A stretch of DNA of 64,000 nucleotides from Pseudonocardia sp. HH130630-07 (GCF_001698125.1 NZ_CP013854.1:5518001-5582000), one strand, 5' to 3'. Positions 16,787 to 25,268 are shown, counted from the stretch's first letter. A program made the numbers and translations. The notes: generated by a model from the sequence alone, not told the origin.

Positions 16787-17512
16787 GTGACCGACACCAG
16801 GCCGTGGGCCGAACCCGTCCGGATCGGGTGGGGACCCGCCGGCGCGGCCGCGATGACCGGCGCCGACCTGCTCGTCGTCGCCGACGTCCTCAGCTTCACC
16901 ACCACCCTGACCGTGGCGCTCGACCGGGGTGTCCCGGTCGTGCCGTGCGCCCGCCGGGACGACCACGCCCGCGAGCTGGCCCGCCGGCACGACGCGACGC
17001 TGGCCGCCCCGCGCGGCGCCGGCCCGGTGTCGCTGTCGCCGGTCTCGGTCCGCTCCGCCCCCGGCCTGCGACGGCTGGTGCTCCCCTCGCCCAACGGGGC
17101 CACGATCGCGGCAGGAGCCTCCGCGCCGGTGCTCGGCGTCTCGCTGCGCAACCGGGCGGGTGCCGTCCGCCTGCTGCGCGAGCGGTGCGACCGGGGTGCG
17201 CGCATCGGTGTCGTCGCGGCCGGTGAGCGGTGGCCGGACGGCGCGCTGCGCCCGGCCGTCGAGGACCTCGTGGGCGCGGGTGCGGTACTGGCCGGGCTGC
17301 CGTCACGGCTGCTCTCCCCGGAGGCGCTGGCGGTGGCCGCCGCGGCCGGGGCGCTGCTCGGGGACCCGGCGGCGGCGCTGCACGACTGCGTGAGCGGGCG
17401 CGAGCTCGTCGGGCGCGGCTGGGAGGAGGACGTCGACGTCGCCGCCGAGCTCGACTCCAGCCCGGTGTTGCCGGTCCTGACCGGCGGCGTGTTCGTCGAC
17501 GCCGCCGCCTGA
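16787..17512 (+). CDS. comB: ComB-like 2-phosphosulfolactate phosphatase family protein
   Basis: A 241-residue protein of the ComB family. In methanogens ComB dephosphorylates 2-phosphosulfolactate in coenzyme M synthesis; actinobacterial members have no established role. Family segments are LLVVADVLSFTTTLTVAL (residues ~28-45), LPSPNGATIA (~102) and IGVVAAGERWPDGALRPAVEDLVGAG in two pieces (~145-170), with the acidic DVLSF site retained. GTG at 16787 is preceded by CAGGAT six bases upstream. No other coenzyme M gene is nearby, so a methanogen-type pathway is unlikely here. Confidence 0.8.
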   Translation: MTDTRPWAEPVRIGWGPAGAAAMTGADLLVVADVLSFTTTLTVALDRGVPVVPCARRDDHARELARRHDATLAAPRGAGPVSLSPVSVRSAPGLRRLVLPSPNGATIAAGASAPVLGVSLRNRAGAVRLLRERCDRGARIGVVAAGERWPDGALRPAVEDLVGAGAVLAGLPSRLLSPEALAVAAAAGALLGDPAAALHDCVSGRELVGRGWEEDVDVAAELDSSPVLPVLTGGVFVDAAA

Positions 17513-17600
17513 CCGGACCGCCGCGCAACCTTTCGGCCGGCGCGTCGTTGTACCGCGGGGCACCGGTCGTCCCGGCGCTGTGACCGAGGAGGCGGCAGGG

Positions 17601-18533
17601 ATGGACCGACGGCGATGGGGCACGGTCGTGTCGATCGCGATGGCGCTCCTCGTGATCGGGATGGCGCTGCTGACCCCGGTGGCCCAGGCCGCGGCTCCGG
17701 CCGCGCCGGCGCAGGACCTGCTCGATCCCTCGCCACCCGGGGCCAACGACTGGGGCTGCCGGCCGTCGCCCGAGCACCCCGACCCCGTCGTCCTCGTGCA
17801 CGGGCTCGGCGCCAACCAGGCACTGAACTGGTCCTACGTCGCACCCCGGCTGGCCGAGCGCGGGTTCTGCGTGTTCGCCCTGACCTACGGCCGCAACCCG
17901 CTCGCGCCGCCGCCGCTGACCCAGGTCGGCGGGCTCGCACCGATGGAGACCAGCGCGGCCGAGCTCGGGGACTTCGTCGACCGGGTGCTGGCGGCGACCG
18001 GCGCCGGGAAGGTCGACATCGTCGGGCACTCCGAGGGCTCCCTGATGCCCAACCACTACGTCCGGTTCCTCGGCGGCGCCGAGCACGTCGGCCGCTACGT
18101 CGGTATGACCCCGCTGTGGGACGGCACGGAGACCGCGGGCCTGGCCCTGCTGAACCGGACCGGCCAGCAGCTCGGCCTCGGGCCGGCGATCGGGCTCGCG
18201 CTGGACCCGCTCTGCGCGTCCTGCCGGCAGTTCCTGCGCGGGTCGGACTTCCTGGAGCGGATGAACTCCGACGGCGGGCCCCGGGCCCCGGGCGTGGACT
18301 ACACGATGATCCTCACCCGCTACGACGAGCTGGTCGTGCCGTACACCTCGGGCCTGATGGACGGCGCGGACAACATCGTCCTGCAGGACGGCTGCCCGAC
18401 GGACCTGGCCGAGCACGTCGCCGTGGCGTTCGACCCGGTGACCCTGCAGCACATCGTCAACGCGCTCGACCCGGAGCACGCACGACCGGTCCGCTGCCTG
18501 CCGGTCGGGCCGGAGGCCCCCACCGCGTCCTGA
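17601..18533 (+). CDS. Secreted triacylglycerol lipase (alpha/beta hydrolase)
   Basis: A 310-residue secreted esterase/lipase. The N-terminus MDRRRWG followed by a hydrophobic stretch and PVAQAAAPA is a signal peptide with cleavage near residue 30-34. The oxyanion region is LVHGLGAN (~62), the nucleophile elbow GHSEGS (~142), and the late TRYDELV and EHVAVAFDPVTLQHI segments hold plausible acid and histidine. Paired cysteines fit an extracellular fold, and the protein resembles Streptomyces class-2-type lipases. ATG at 17601 is placed after the GAGGAGG/AGGG ribosome site; a GTG at 17580 would put that site inside the coding region. Confidence 0.85.
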   Translation: MDRRRWGTVVSIAMALLVIGMALLTPVAQAAAPAAPAQDLLDPSPPGANDWGCRPSPEHPDPVVLVHGLGANQALNWSYVAPRLAERGFCVFALTYGRNPLAPPPLTQVGGLAPMETSAAELGDFVDRVLAATGAGKVDIVGHSEGSLMPNHYVRFLGGAEHVGRYVGMTPLWDGTETAGLALLNRTGQQLGLGPAIGLALDPLCASCRQFLRGSDFLERMNSDGGPRAPGVDYTMILTRYDELVVPYTSGLMDGADNIVLQDGCPTDLAEHVAVAFDPVTLQHIVNALDPEHARPVRCLPVGPEAPTAS

Positions 18534-18575
18534 GCCCGCGGCCACGCTGTCGGTGCCCCGTGCGACCGTGCGCGG

Positions 18576-19244
18576 GTGACTTCCGACGTGATCACGCCCG
18601 AGGACCTGGTCGCGGCGGCCCGGGCCGGGCAGCCGCTGCACGACGTCCGGCTCGACGACGGAGACCTGCGGGAGACCGACCTCGCCGGGCTGGTCGTCGA
18701 GGGCGGCTCGCTGGCCGGGGCCGACCTGCGCGGCACCCGGCTGGATCGCGCGGTGCTCAGCCGGTGCTCGCTGGCCGGGGCTGACCTGCGGGAGGCCGAC
18801 CTCACCGACGCGACCCTCACCGGCGTCGACCTGTCGGGCGCCCGGTTCGCCGGGGCCACGCTCGGCGACACCCGGTTCGAGGGGTGCCGGATGATCGGGA
18901 CCTCGCTGCGCGGGGTGCGGGGGCTGGCGGCCTCGTTCGTGCTGACCGGGTGCAACCTGCAGCTCGCCGACCTGGGCAACGCGGGGCTGCGCGGGCTGCG
19001 GGTCACCGAGTGCGACCTGTCCGAGGCCGATCTGTCCGGGGCCGACCTGCGGACCGTGGACTTCGAGCGGTGCCGGCTGCGGGGCACGGTGCTGCGGGCG
19101 GCCCGGATGGAGTCCGCCGACCTGCGCGGCTGCGACCTCGGCGAGGTCACACCCGAGACGCCCGGCGCGCTGCGCGGCGCCGTCGTGTCCCCGGTCCAGG
19201 CCGCGGCGATCTGCGAGGCGCTGGGCCTGACCGTCCTGGAGTGA
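18576..19244 (+). CDS. Pentapeptide-repeat protein
   Basis: A 222-residue right-handed beta-helix protein built of A(D/N)LXX five-residue repeats, for example AGADLRGTRL, EADLTDATLTG and EADLSGADLRTVDF, with repeats from residue ~25 to ~190. A cysteine-bearing GCNL/ECDL/GCDL subset marks one face. Some family members mimic DNA and protect gyrase from quinolones (MfpA, Qnr), but this one is only generally similar and its role is unknown. GTG at 18576 is the first start; it ends three bases from a convergent gene. Confidence 0.88.
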   Translation: MTSDVITPEDLVAAARAGQPLHDVRLDDGDLRETDLAGLVVEGGSLAGADLRGTRLDRAVLSRCSLAGADLREADLTDATLTGVDLSGARFAGATLGDTRFEGCRMIGTSLRGVRGLAASFVLTGCNLQLADLGNAGLRGLRVTECDLSEADLSGADLRTVDFERCRLRGTVLRAARMESADLRGCDLGEVTPETPGALRGAVVSPVQAAAICEALGLTVLE

Positions 19245-19247
19245 GGT

Positions 19248-19838
19248 TCAGCCGCGGGCGGCGGCCTGCTCGACCTGGTCGGCGACCCACGGGTCCACGT
19301 CGCACTCCGGGTCGTCCGGTCCGGCGACCGTGAGCGGTCCGAGCTGCAACAGGTCCCCCGAGGTGCACTCGACGCCCGGATCGGCCGTGGCGTCGGCGAG
19401 CACCGGCCGGGACCCGGGCTCGACGAGGTCCTGCCGGTCCGCCTCCTGGCTCAGGTGCGCGGCCAGCGCGGCATCGCCCTCCGCCCGGGCCTCGGCCGCA
19501 CGCTCCTCGGCGGTGGCGCGCAGCTCGCGGGCCACGGTGCTGACCCGGTCGGCCGACCGCTCACCGGTGTCCTCGCGGGCCCGTGCGGCATCGCGGGCAC
19601 CGGCGACGACCTCCATCGCCTGTTCACCCCTGCCCGGGATCCCGGTGGCCGCGACGGCCTCCACAGCGTCCGCGGCGGTGGGCGCGGCGACCGGCAGGAC
19701 GGTCTCCGTCGTCTCCGGCTCCGGCGCCACCCCGGTCAGCACCCCCGTGACCAGGCCTGCTCCGCCGACCAGCGGAACGGTCCCCAGCAGCGCTCGGCGG
19801 CCGGGCGTCATGGGGGTCCGTCGGTGTCGTCCACTCAT
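19248..19838 (-). CDS. RHR-type exported protein 1, alanine/glutamate-rich
   Basis: A 196-residue protein starting MSGRHRRTPMTPGRRALLG, then a hydrophobic stretch (~19-38) that could be a signal or anchor. The middle (~75-150) is a charged helical AREDTG...RAAEARAEG region, probably coiled coil, and the end is rich in acidic residues with DPWVADQVEQAAA. The RHRR start motif occurs in many actinobacterial exported proteins. It is one of four like-oriented genes (19.2-22.3 kb); the end motif DPW.xxQ recurs in the next gene. ATG at 19838 follows GGGAGG. No function is recognised. Confidence 0.7.
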   Translation of the reverse strand: MSGRHRRTPMTPGRRALLGTVPLVGGAGLVTGVLTGVAPEPETTETVLPVAAPTAADAVEAVAATGIPGRGEQAMEVVAGARDAARAREDTGERSADRVSTVARELRATAEERAAEARAEGDAALAAHLSQEADRQDLVEPGSRPVLADATADPGVECTSGDLLQLGPLTVAGPDDPECDVDPWVADQVEQAAARG

Positions 19839-19899
19839 CTGATCGCCTCCCGTCCCGATCTCCGTATCCAGCGGGGGTCGGCACGAAACGGTCCCGAGG

Positions 19900-20364
19900 T
19901 CAGTCGCCCGCCGCGTCGCGGAGCTGCCCGTCGATCCACGGGTCGCGGGACCGGTCCCGGCCCTGCTCGTCGCGGTAACCGCAGTCCCGGCCGGTGATCC
20001 GGTCCGGATCGGCCGGATCGTCGAAGCGGGGCGGCCCGTCGAGGTCGCACCCGGCCGTGCCGTTCGCACCGTCGGTGCCGCCGTCGCCGTCGGCGCTCCC
20101 GGCGGCTCCGGCGGCCTCCCGCACCGCCCGTAGCGCGTCGACCGGCTCCGGCAGCGCGACCACCGGTGCCGACCGGGGCAGCACGAACGCCGCCGCTCCC
20201 GGCGCGGCGGGTGCCACCGATCCGCCGAGCACGCCGCCCGCGGCCACGACCGCGACGACCGTGGCGGCCCCGGCGATGGCGGCCAGCACCGGCAGCAGGA
20301 CGGCGGTGACCGTCCACGACGACTCGCGACGACGACGCCGGCGCGTGCGATGGCGTCCACCCAT
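19900..20364 (-). CDS. RHR-type exported protein 2
   Basis: A 154-residue protein beginning MGGRHRTRRRRRRE, followed by one long hydrophobic segment (~17-48), then a Gly/Asp-rich region with two cysteines (CDLDG and RDCGY) and an end DPWIDGQLRDAA that parallels DPWVADQVEQAAA of the preceding entry. It looks like a single-pass or secreted surface protein. ATG at 20364 gives the basic start that precedes the helix. It is unrecognised beyond its paralogy with the neighbour. Confidence 0.65.
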   Translation of the reverse strand: MGGRHRTRRRRRRESSWTVTAVLLPVLAAIAGAATVVAVVAAGGVLGGSVAPAAPGAAAFVLPRSAPVVALPEPVDALRAVREAAGAAGSADGDGGTDGANGTAGCDLDGPPRFDDPADPDRITGRDCGYRDEQGRDRSRDPWIDGQLRDAAGD

Positions 20365-20476
20365 GAGCGTCCTCCCGGGTCGTGCGGCGGGTCGTACTCG
20401 CGATGATGGGGGCCGGTGGCCGCCGGCGCGATCCGGCGGGCGGCCGCTCACCCGTGCGGGCCTGCCCCCACGGGTC

Positions 20477-21169
20477 TCACTGCCGCCCGCAACCGGGACC
20501 GCACGGGACACCCTCGGTCGACACCGGGGCGTCACCGGTCACCTCCCCGGGCCGGTCCGCGGCCGACAGCGGCGAGACCGGCGGGGGCGGGGCCGTCGGT
20601 GCGGGCGGCGGCGGGACCGCGGTCGTCGGGACGGCGGCGCGGCGCGCCCGGTCCTCGGCCTGCCGGCGTTCCTCGACCTGCTGCCGGGCCCGCCGGTCGT
20701 CCTCGGCCGCACGCTCCCGGGCCGCCCGTTCCTCGGCCCGCCGGGCCTCCTCGGCGCGCTCGCGGGCCGCGGCCCGCTCGGTGGCGTCCCGGACGGCGAC
20801 CGCCCTGGCGGCGTCGTCCGCCGCGGCCGCGGCGGCGGTCTCACGTGCCCCGGGCGGGACCCCGGCCGTGCCGGTCACGGGGATCCGGTCCGGCGGACCG
20901 TCCGCGCGGTCGGCGACCGGGCCGCCGACGAACGTGGGGATGGGCACCGACCCGTCGGTGCGCTGGTCCGCCGGGGCGACGGCGCCGAGCGGCCCGGTGC
21001 CCAGCACCGCGGCCACCGTCACCGCCGCGGCGAACAGGACCGGCACCGTGCCGACCAGGACGGCGCGCAGCCGTCCCGCACCGGCGGACTCCGCGGGTCG
21101 TGCGGGTGCGGGCCGGTCGGGCTCACCGGCCGCGCCCGGCTCGTCGGGGAGCCGATGACGGGCCGCCAT
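20477..21169 (-). CDS. Membrane protein with charged coiled coil (RHR cluster member 3)
   Basis: A 230-residue protein starting MAARHRLPDEP, with one transmembrane helix (~35-62), then a long A/R/E heptad-rich region (~105-175: ERAAARERAEEARRAEE) that should form a coiled coil, and a Pro-rich tail ending VPCGPGCGRQ. The topology suggests a cytoplasmic N-terminus and an external coiled coil. Three bases upstream GTG codons at 21178 and 21175 are alternatives; ATG at 21169 aligns the RHR start with its neighbours. Function unknown. Confidence 0.65.
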   Translation of the reverse strand: MAARHRLPDEPGAAGEPDRPAPARPAESAGAGRLRAVLVGTVPVLFAAAVTVAAVLGTGPLGAVAPADQRTDGSVPIPTFVGGPVADRADGPPDRIPVTGTAGVPPGARETAAAAAADDAARAVAVRDATERAAARERAEEARRAEERAARERAAEDDRRARQQVEERRQAEDRARRAAVPTTAVPPPPAPTAPPPPVSPLSAADRPGEVTGDAPVSTEGVPCGPGCGRQ

Positions 21170-21321
21170 CAGCACCACCCCGGTGGGCCGTTCAGCGCAG
21201 TCATGGCCTGATCGTGACCGTCCGGCGACGACGCGTCATGGGCCGATCGGGTGCGGCACCCGTCGGCGGCGGTGTCAGCGGGTGACGTCGGCGAGCGGAC
21301 GCCCGCGGTGCGGGCCGCGGA

Positions 21322-22302
21322 TCAACGGCCGAGCAGGGACAGCGCCGGGACGCCGACGTCGACGACGGGCTCCTCCTGCAGCCGCAGCCGCAGTCGCAGC
21401 AGGGCGTCCCCGTCCTCCGCACGGTCGTCCACGTAGTCGTCGTCCACGTAGTCGTCGTCCACGCGGTCGTCGCCGTGGTCGCGATCGTCGGTGCCGCTGT
21501 CCCGGGGGGTGTCGTCACCCGGCTCACCGCGGTCGCGGGATCGGAGCTCGTCATCCGGCTCGTCCACGACCCGGCGCTCGTACGGCGCCGCCGGCTGCGG
21601 CTCGGGGGCCTGCGGAGCCGCCGACCGCGGCTGGGTGCGGGGGCCCGGCTCCGTCGTGGCGGGATCCGGGGTGGTGTCGCGGGGCTGCGGGATCACCGGA
21701 GCCGGCTCCGGAGCCGGCGACCGCGGCTGCGGGACCGCAGCGGCCGCGGGGTCCCGCGGCTGCGGGACCGGGACCGCGGGCAACGGTGCCGGCGCGGCGG
21801 GCCGTGCCGGCGCGGCGGGTGGGATGGCTGCGGCGTCCCGCGGTGCGGGCACACTTGCGGGTGCCGACCAGCTCTCCGTACGCCCGGGATCGGCGTGCCG
21901 CGGCCCGGACGGGGCGGAGAGGGGACTGCGGGGCCACGGGCCGAGGTCGGTCGACCCCGCGGTCGGTGCGATGCCGATCCCCTTGCCCTGCGGGGTCCGG
22001 ACGGGTTCGCGGGGCCCGGGCGCGCCGGGTTCGGTGCCGGGCCGGCCCGTGGACGGGGCGGCGAGCGCGGACGGATCCTCGGTCGCGCCACCGTCCGCCG
22101 CGCCACCGTGCGCCGGGTCGCCGGACGGCTCCGGGCCGGGCACCCCGGGCGCCGGTGGCCGGGAGAGCGACCGGTCGGCGCCGAGACCGCTCCCGACCAC
22201 GACGGCCGCCGCGAGGGCCAGCGCCCCGACCGACGGCACGACGACGGTCAGGATCCGCCTCAGCAGTCCCGCGCGCGCTGTCCTCCGGTGCCTGCCGCTC
22301 AT
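21322..22302 (-). CDS. RHR-type membrane protein 4, proline/alanine-rich
   Basis: A 326-residue protein starting MSGRHRRTARAGLLRR, with one hydrophobic helix (~18-42) and then a low-complexity Pro/Ala region (~45-240) containing PQPRD/PQPRS repeats, an acidic block with a DDDYV repeat (~285-300) and a hydrophobic C-terminus LSLLGR. It resembles cell-wall-spanning linkers. ATG at 22302 follows GGGAGG at some distance. The gene is the upstream-most of the four RHR genes, so the cluster promoter probably lies in 22303-22460. No enzymatic domain is visible. Confidence 0.65.
   Translation of the reverse strand: MSGRHRRTARAGLLRRILTVVVPSVGALALAAAVVVGSGLGADRSLSRPPAPGVPGPEPSGDPAHGGAADGGATEDPSALAAPSTGRPGTEPGAPGPREPVRTPQGKGIGIAPTAGSTDLGPWPRSPLSAPSGPRHADPGRTESWSAPASVPAPRDAAAIPPAAPARPAAPAPLPAVPVPQPRDPAAAAVPQPRSPAPEPAPVIPQPRDTTPDPATTEPGPRTQPRSAAPQAPEPQPAAPYERRVVDEPDDELRSRDRGEPGDDTPRDSGTDDRDHGDDRVDDDYVDDDYVDDRAEDGDALLRLRLRLQEEPVVDVGVPALSLLGR
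21424..21468. repeat. 15-base tandem repeat, three units
   Basis: GTCGTCCACGTAGTC is repeated twice exactly and once with two changes. It encodes the DDDYV repeats of the acidic block in the overlying gene and is short enough to change length by slippage. Confidence 0.8.
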
Positions 22303-22459
22303 CGGTGTCCGCCGCCTCCCGTGACCACTACGTGACAGAGCGTCGAGTGTGGACCACATGTCCGTTGTCGGCCACCCCCGTTCGGGGTCGGACTCGTCAC
22401 CGGAAGCGACCGCGGGTGTTCGGAGGGTACCGGCGATGGGCGATCCACCCGGCGGACGC

Positions 22460-22489
22460 TTGATATGAAGCTGACTTCAGCTCTTAGCT
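22460..22489 (+). promoter_or_regulatory. Promoter with palindrome in the spacer, before the FMN reductase gene
   Basis: A -35-like TTGATA (22460-22465) and a -10-like TTAGCT (22484-22489) are 18 bases apart. Between them lies the 14-base palindrome AGCTGACTTCAGCT (22469-22482), well placed for a repressor. Confidence 0.5.
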
Positions 22490-22499
22490 TTGCCGCAGT

Positions 22500-22520
22500 G
22501 CAGGTGGACCGATCACCTGC
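22500..22520. promoter_or_regulatory. Inverted repeat in the leader of the FMN reductase gene
   Basis: GCAGGTG and CACCTGC, perfect seven-base arms with a seven-base centre, lie just after the expected transcription start and 20 bases before the ATG. Either a second operator or a leader hairpin. Confidence 0.4.
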
Positions 22521-22540
22521 CCGGCACCAGGAGCGCGACC

Positions 22541-23122
22541 ATGAACAACGCACCCGTCCGCATCGCCGTCCTCATCGGCAGCGTCCGCGCCGGCCGCTTC
22601 GGCCCGACCGTGGCCCGCTGGTTCGCCGGCGAGACCGGCCGGCGCGACGATGTCGAGATCGATCTCGTCGACCTGCACGAGGCGAACCTCTCCCCCGCCC
22701 TCGACGGGAACCGCGACGACCCGCACGACCCCGTCGAACCGCTGCGACGGCGGCTGGCGGCCGCGGACGCGTTCGTCGTCGTCACCCCGGAGTACAACCA
22801 CTCCTACCCGGCCGGGCTGAAGACCGCGATCGACTCGTTCCACGCGGAGTGGGCGGCGAAGCCGGTCGGCTTCGTCAGCTACGGCGGGCTCTCCGGCGGG
22901 ATCCGCGCGGTCGAGCACCTGCGCCCGGTGTTCGTCGAGCTGCACGCCGCCCCGGTGCGCGACGCCGTCAGCCTGCACGAGTTCTGGAACCTGTTCGACG
23001 ACGACGGCGGGCTCACCGACGGCGGCGCGGGTGCGACCGCCGCGCACGTCCTCACCGACCAGCTCGTCTGGTGGGGCCGCACGCTGCGCGACGGCCGCGC
23101 GAGCCACGGGCTCGTCGCGTGA
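22541..23122 (+). CDS. NADPH-dependent FMN reductase family protein
   Basis: A 193-residue flavodoxin-fold reductase that uses NAD(P)H to reduce FMN or a quinone/azo-type substrate. The FMN phosphate loop is IGSVRAGRFGPTVARWF (residues ~13-29) and the isoalloxazine-contacting segment TPEYNHSYPAGLKTAID (~82-98) is canonical, followed by SYGGLSGG (~112). ATG at 22541 has CAGGAG upstream. Its stop overlaps the following MFS gene by four bases, so both are made together under the palindromic promoter; a stress- or electrophile-responsive detoxification pair is plausible. Confidence 0.92.
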   Translation: MNNAPVRIAVLIGSVRAGRFGPTVARWFAGETGRRDDVEIDLVDLHEANLSPALDGNRDDPHDPVEPLRRRLAAADAFVVVTPEYNHSYPAGLKTAIDSFHAEWAAKPVGFVSYGGLSGGIRAVEHLRPVFVELHAAPVRDAVSLHEFWNLFDDDGGLTDGGAGATAAHVLTDQLVWWGRTLRDGRASHGLVA

Positions 23123-24465
23123 GCGCCCCGGCCCGCTGGGGCGCCGTACTGGCCCTCGGCCTGGCGATGCTCGCCGTGACCTCGGAGATCACCGTCGCGT
23201 CGGTGGCGCTGCCGGGGATCGGCGCCGATCTCGGTGTCGGGCCCGGCGCGACGGCGTGGGTGCTGCTGGCCTACACCGTCCCGATGGCCGCACTCGGCAT
23301 CCCGGCCGGCCGGTGGGGCGACCGTGCGGACCCGCGGCCGGTGTTCCTCCTCGCCCAGTTCGGGATCCTGGCCGCGACCGCGGCCACCGTGCTGGCGCCC
23401 ACGCTGCCCGTGCTCGTCGCGGTACGGGTGCTGCAGGGAGTCGCCGCCGCGCTGGTCGTCGCCGTGTACATGCTGATCGTGACGGCGTCGGTCCCGCCCG
23501 ACCGCCGGGGCCGGGCCATCGGCCTGATCATCACGGTCATGACCGTCGGGACGATGGCCGGAGCCCCGGTGGGCGGGCTGGTCGCGGACGCCTTCGGGTG
23601 GCGGGCGGTCTTCCTGGTCAAGGTGCCCGCCGTGCTGGCCGCGGTCGTCGCCGGGGCGCTGCTCCTGGACCGGCGCCGGGTCCGGGGCGTGCCGCGCCCG
23701 GCGCGGTCGCTGCTGGTCGAGGCGCTCGTGCTCGGCGGGGCGGTGACCGCCCTGCTGCTCGCGCTGGACCGGGCCGGGTCGGCGGGCTGGCCGGCACCCG
23801 CCGCGGGTGTGCTCGCGATCGTGCTGTTCCTGGTGTGGACCCGGTTGCCGACGGCGCGGTCGGTGCGGGAGCTGGTGCGGCGGCCCTCGTTCGGCCCGAC
23901 GCTGACCGCCCTGTTCGCCGTGTCCACCACGAGCGGGCTGGTGTCGTTCCTGGTCCCGTGGTTCGTGGTGGACGTGCTCGGCCGGACCGCGACGGCCGGC
24001 GGTACCGCGCTGCTGGTGTTCGTCGCCGCGGTGGCGGTGACCTCGCCGGTCGCGGGATGGCTCGTCGACCGGATCGGGCCACTGCGGGTCACCCTGGCCG
24101 GTGGCGTGCTGAGCGTGCTGGCGCTCGGCGCGCTGGTGCCGCTCGGGGCCGGATCCGGCTGGACGGCGCTGGCCGTGGGGATGGCGCTCGTCGGCGTCGC
24201 GGGCGGGGTGTTCAACCCCGCGGTGAACGCGGCCGTGCTGGCCGCCGCGCCGGCCGGGTCCGAGGGCGCCACCGGCGGGATCGCGATGACCGTGCGGACG
24301 GTCGGCAGCGCCGTCGGGCCGGCGATCGCCGCGCTCGGCTGGACGCTCACCGGCGGGGGGACGGCCGGCTGGCGGCTCGGGGTGGCCGTGCTGCTGGTCC
24401 TCGCGCTGGCCGGGACCGCCGTCGTGCTCGGCCCGGCACTGCGGGTCGGCGCGCCGGCCGCGTGA
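23119..24465 (+). CDS. MFS efflux transporter (DHA2-like)
   Basis: A 448-residue membrane transporter with about 14 predicted helices, like DHA2-type drug exporters. Visible motifs are the loop 2-3 GRWGDRADPRPVF (residues ~66-78) and the MTVGTMAGAPVGGLVADAFGWR segment in two halves (~137-158), the family motif C region. GTG at 23119 overlaps the reductase stop by four bases (GTGA). Coupling with an FMN reductase suggests export of a redox-active compound or its product. Its substrate is not known. Confidence 0.88.
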   Translation: MSAPARWGAVLALGLAMLAVTSEITVASVALPGIGADLGVGPGATAWVLLAYTVPMAALGIPAGRWGDRADPRPVFLLAQFGILAATAATVLAPTLPVLVAVRVLQGVAAALVVAVYMLIVTASVPPDRRGRAIGLIITVMTVGTMAGAPVGGLVADAFGWRAVFLVKVPAVLAAVVAGALLLDRRRVRGVPRPARSLLVEALVLGGAVTALLLALDRAGSAGWPAPAAGVLAIVLFLVWTRLPTARSVRELVRRPSFGPTLTALFAVSTTSGLVSFLVPWFVVDVLGRTATAGGTALLVFVAAVAVTSPVAGWLVDRIGPLRVTLAGGVLSVLALGALVPLGAGSGWTALAVGMALVGVAGGVFNPAVNAAVLAAAPAGSEGATGGIAMTVRTVGSAVGPAIAALGWTLTGGGTAGWRLGVAVLLVLALAGTAVVLGPALRVGAPAA

Positions 24466-24578
24466 GGGCGGGCGTGCGAGCGGTGGCGGGCGGGCGGCCC
24501 CGGCACCGATAAGATCCACTCATCGTCGAGTTCGGACTGCTGCTGGTCGCCGGGGTCGCCGCCGGTCTCAGCGGATCC

Positions 24579-25253
24579 GTGGCGGGCCTGGCGTCGCTGT
24601 TCTCCTATCCCGCCCTGCTCGCGACCGGGCTCCCGGCGACCACGGCGAACGTCACCAACACGGTCTGCCTGTTCTTCCAGGGCGCCGGCGCCGCAGCGGG
24701 CTCCCGTCCGGAGCTGCGCGGCGCCGGGCCCCGGGTACGGCGCTGGCTGCTCCCCGCGCTGGGCGGTGGTGCGGCCGGCGCCGGGCTGCTGCTGCTGACA
24801 CCCGAGGGCGGGTTCGAGCGGATCGTGCCGTTCCTCGTGGGCGGGGCCGCGATGCTGCTGCTCGTCCCGCCCCGTGCCGGCAGCGCACGCCCGCCGGGGC
24901 CGGGTGTCGGTATCGGCGTCTTCGCGGTCGGTGTGTACGGCGGCTACTTCGGCGCCGCCGCCGGTGTGCTCATGCTCGCGTTGCTGGCCTCCGCGCCCGG
25001 GGCGGACCTGCTCCGGGCCAACGCCCTGAAGAACGTGCTGACCTGGTCGGCCAACGGGATCGCGGCCGTGGGCTTCGCGCTGTTCGGCGACGTGGCCTGG
25101 AGCGCGGTGCCGCCGCTCGCACTCGGGCTGGTGGCCGGCGCGTACCTCGGCCCCGCGGTCGCCCGGCGGCTGCCGGTCCGGGCACTGCGGATCGGCATCG
25201 CCGTCGCCGGGCTGGCCCTGGCGGTGCGGCTGTTCGTCCAGGCCTGGCTCTGA
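24579..25253 (+). CDS. TauE/SafE family membrane permease, start uncertain
   Basis: A TauE/SafE (DUF81) family permease, a family linked to export of sulfite or organosulfur compounds. The visible part has about 7 helices and the two half-repeat motifs FSYPALLATGLPATTANVTN (residues ~8-27) and YGGYFGAAAGVLMLALL (~120). The first canonical start, GTG at 24579, begins inside the first helix. The same frame is open upstream to a TAA at 24510 and encodes IVEFGLLLVAGVAAGLSGS, which completes the helix, but has no ATG, GTG or TTG. Translation may start at ATC 24522 or a CTG near 24537. Confidence 0.75.
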   Translation: MAGLASLFSYPALLATGLPATTANVTNTVCLFFQGAGAAAGSRPELRGAGPRVRRWLLPALGGGAAGAGLLLLTPEGGFERIVPFLVGGAAMLLLVPPRAGSARPPGPGVGIGVFAVGVYGGYFGAAAGVLMLALLASAPGADLLRANALKNVLTWSANGIAAVGFALFGDVAWSAVPPLALGLVAGAYLGPAVARRLPVRALRIGIAVAGLALAVRLFVQAWL

Positions 25254-25268
25254 CCGGCCCCGCGGAGC

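Noticed and set aside
16787..17512. Coenzyme M biosynthesis in this organism on the basis of comB
   Set aside because: No other coenzyme M gene is nearby and ComB homologues are widespread in bacteria lacking the pathway.
21424..21468. Short tandem repeat considered as a CRISPR-like array
   Set aside because: Units are 15 bases with no spacers and lie inside a coding frame encoding DDDYV repeats.
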